NCBI GenBank assembly: GCA_031370745.1
Contig: JANMQX010000396.1
Span: 1 to 14,536, forward strand
DNA length: 14,536 nt
Reading direction: 5' to 3'
Source of the DNA: JAENVT01 sp031370745
GTDB taxonomy: Bacteria; Actinomycetota; Acidimicrobiia; Acidimicrobiales; Ilumatobacteraceae
A program made the position numbers and the translations under genes. Below the pieces are notes generated by a model, which was not told where the DNA came from, did not search any database, and worked only from the letters and a program-made list of their open reading frames with translations. Below, piece after piece: positions 14,018-14,536 of this stretch (positions are counted from its first letter, which is position 1; each line of letters starts with the position of its first letter).

Positions 14018-14530
14018 ATGTCCAACGCAGGGGACGCAGCGGTAGCTGCACTTCGTCACCCCATCGCCAAGGGGTGGTTCGTACATTGCGTCACCGCCAG
14101 CGGGGCGATCTGCGGCATGCTCGGGATCATCGCGGTGTCCGACAAGCAGCCGCGCGCGGCCGTGTTGTGGCTGGCCGTGGCAATGGTGCTCGACGGCGTC
14201 GACGGGCCTGCGGCGAGAGCATGGAAGGTTTGCGACCACGTGCCGCGAATCGACGGGTACACCCTCGACCTGATCGTCGACTTCGTCACCTGCATCGTGG
14301 TCCCGGTCATCTTCTTGCACCAGTTCAACATGTTGCCGAACGGCGCATCGCTGTACATCGGCGCCTTCGTGCTGTTCATGTCGGCACTGTGGATGTCGCG
14401 AACCGATCAGATGACATCTGACCACTGGTTCAACGGCTTCCCGTGCGAATGGAACATGATCGTGCCGACGCTGTATCTGCTGCGCGCCAAACATGGTTCA
14501 CCACAGTGGCGTGCATTGCGCTCGCGCTGA
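14018..14530 (+). CDS. pcs: Phosphatidylcholine synthase-like CDP-alcohol phosphatidyltransferase, apparently frameshifted near its 3' end
   Basis: An integral membrane enzyme of the CDP-alcohol phosphatidyltransferase family. The motif is DG(x)2AR(x)12G(x)3D(x)3D: Asp62-Gly63, Ala66-Arg67, Gly80, Asp84 and Asp88. The 12-residue spacer instead of 8 is the published variant of phosphatidylcholine synthase, which joins choline to CDP-diacylglycerol. Other Pcs-like segments are HCVTASGAICG (23-33) and FNGFPCEWNMIVPTLYLL. The frame stops after 170 aa, well short of the roughly 240 aa of Pcs. From 14491 the -1 frame reads TWFTTVACIALALTQ, a good membrane helix with GC-rich third positions, while the nominal frame turns to HGSPQWRALRSR. 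A single base therefore seems to be missing around 14489-14491 (codon 158), and the true gene probably runs past the window end. It is either a pseudogene or a sequencing/assembly error. Confidence 0.82.
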   Translation: MSNAGDAAVAALRHPIAKGWFVHCVTASGAICGMLGIIAVSDKQPRAAVLWLAVAMVLDGVDGPAARAWKVCDHVPRIDGYTLDLIVDFVTCIVVPVIFLHQFNMLPNGASLYIGAFVLFMSALWMSRTDQMTSDHWFNGFPCEWNMIVPTLYLLRAKHGSPQWRALRSR

Positions 14531-14536
14531 CGCAAC

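Noticed and set aside
13914..14051. N-terminal extension of the acyltransferase to 14051
   Set aside because: It would cover the divergent promoter, the 5' leader hairpin and the start of the phosphatidyltransferase gene; ATG 13913 with its -10 box is better supported.

Overview
This is a dense, GC-rich chromosomal window with no RNA genes, mobile elements or CRISPR. The gene set looks actinobacterial: a DUF2510 membrane protein, a P450 of the CYP124/125/142 type, a class II DAHP synthase, and many starts that appear leaderless behind TANNNT -10 boxes. A member of the Acidimicrobiia (Ilumatobacter-like) is my best guess. That assignment rests on overall protein character only; no 16S gene or other decisive marker is present.

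Layout. (1) 76-903 (+) encodes a short alternative sigma-70 factor with a contracted region 3 and an atypical region 4.2 helix. It is followed by an unusually elaborate inverted repeat (912-996). (2) 1033-3666 (+) is a tight run: class II DAHP synthase (first step of the shikimate pathway), a serine beta-lactamase-fold hydrolase, and an unrecognised 149-aa protein. (3) 5633-3676 (-) holds a PIG-L/LmbE deacetylase followed by an acetyl-CoA acyltransferase (thiolase). It diverges from a cytochrome P450 (5679-6932, +) across only 45 bp. Together these suggest lipid or steroid side-chain metabolism. (4) A histidine phosphatase (7615-6929, -) converges on the P450 gene with a shared CTAG stop, and diverges from a DUF2510 membrane protein (7732-8472, +). 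(5) 12105-8474 (-) encodes two ABC exporter half-transporters overlapping by ATGA. Their motifs show a heterodimer with one degenerate and one consensus ATPase site. (6) 12200-13260 (+) encodes a DoxX-family membrane protein overlapping by GTGA with an unknown single-pass membrane protein. (7) 13913-13275 (-) is a hexapeptide-repeat acyltransferase, diverging from a CDP-alcohol phosphatidyltransferase (14018 onward, +). The latter carries the extended motif typical of phosphatidylcholine synthase, and its C-terminus appears to be broken by a one-base deletion near 14489.

No obvious new multi-gene system is visible. The most interesting signals are the 85-bp composite hairpin at 912-996, the recurring -10 box 6-9 nt upstream of seven start codons (leaderless transcription), the overlapping divergent promoters around a central GGGGCCCC palindrome at 5653-5660, the unusual sigma factor, and the phosphatidylcholine-synthase-like gene with its apparent frameshift and 5'-UTR hairpin.
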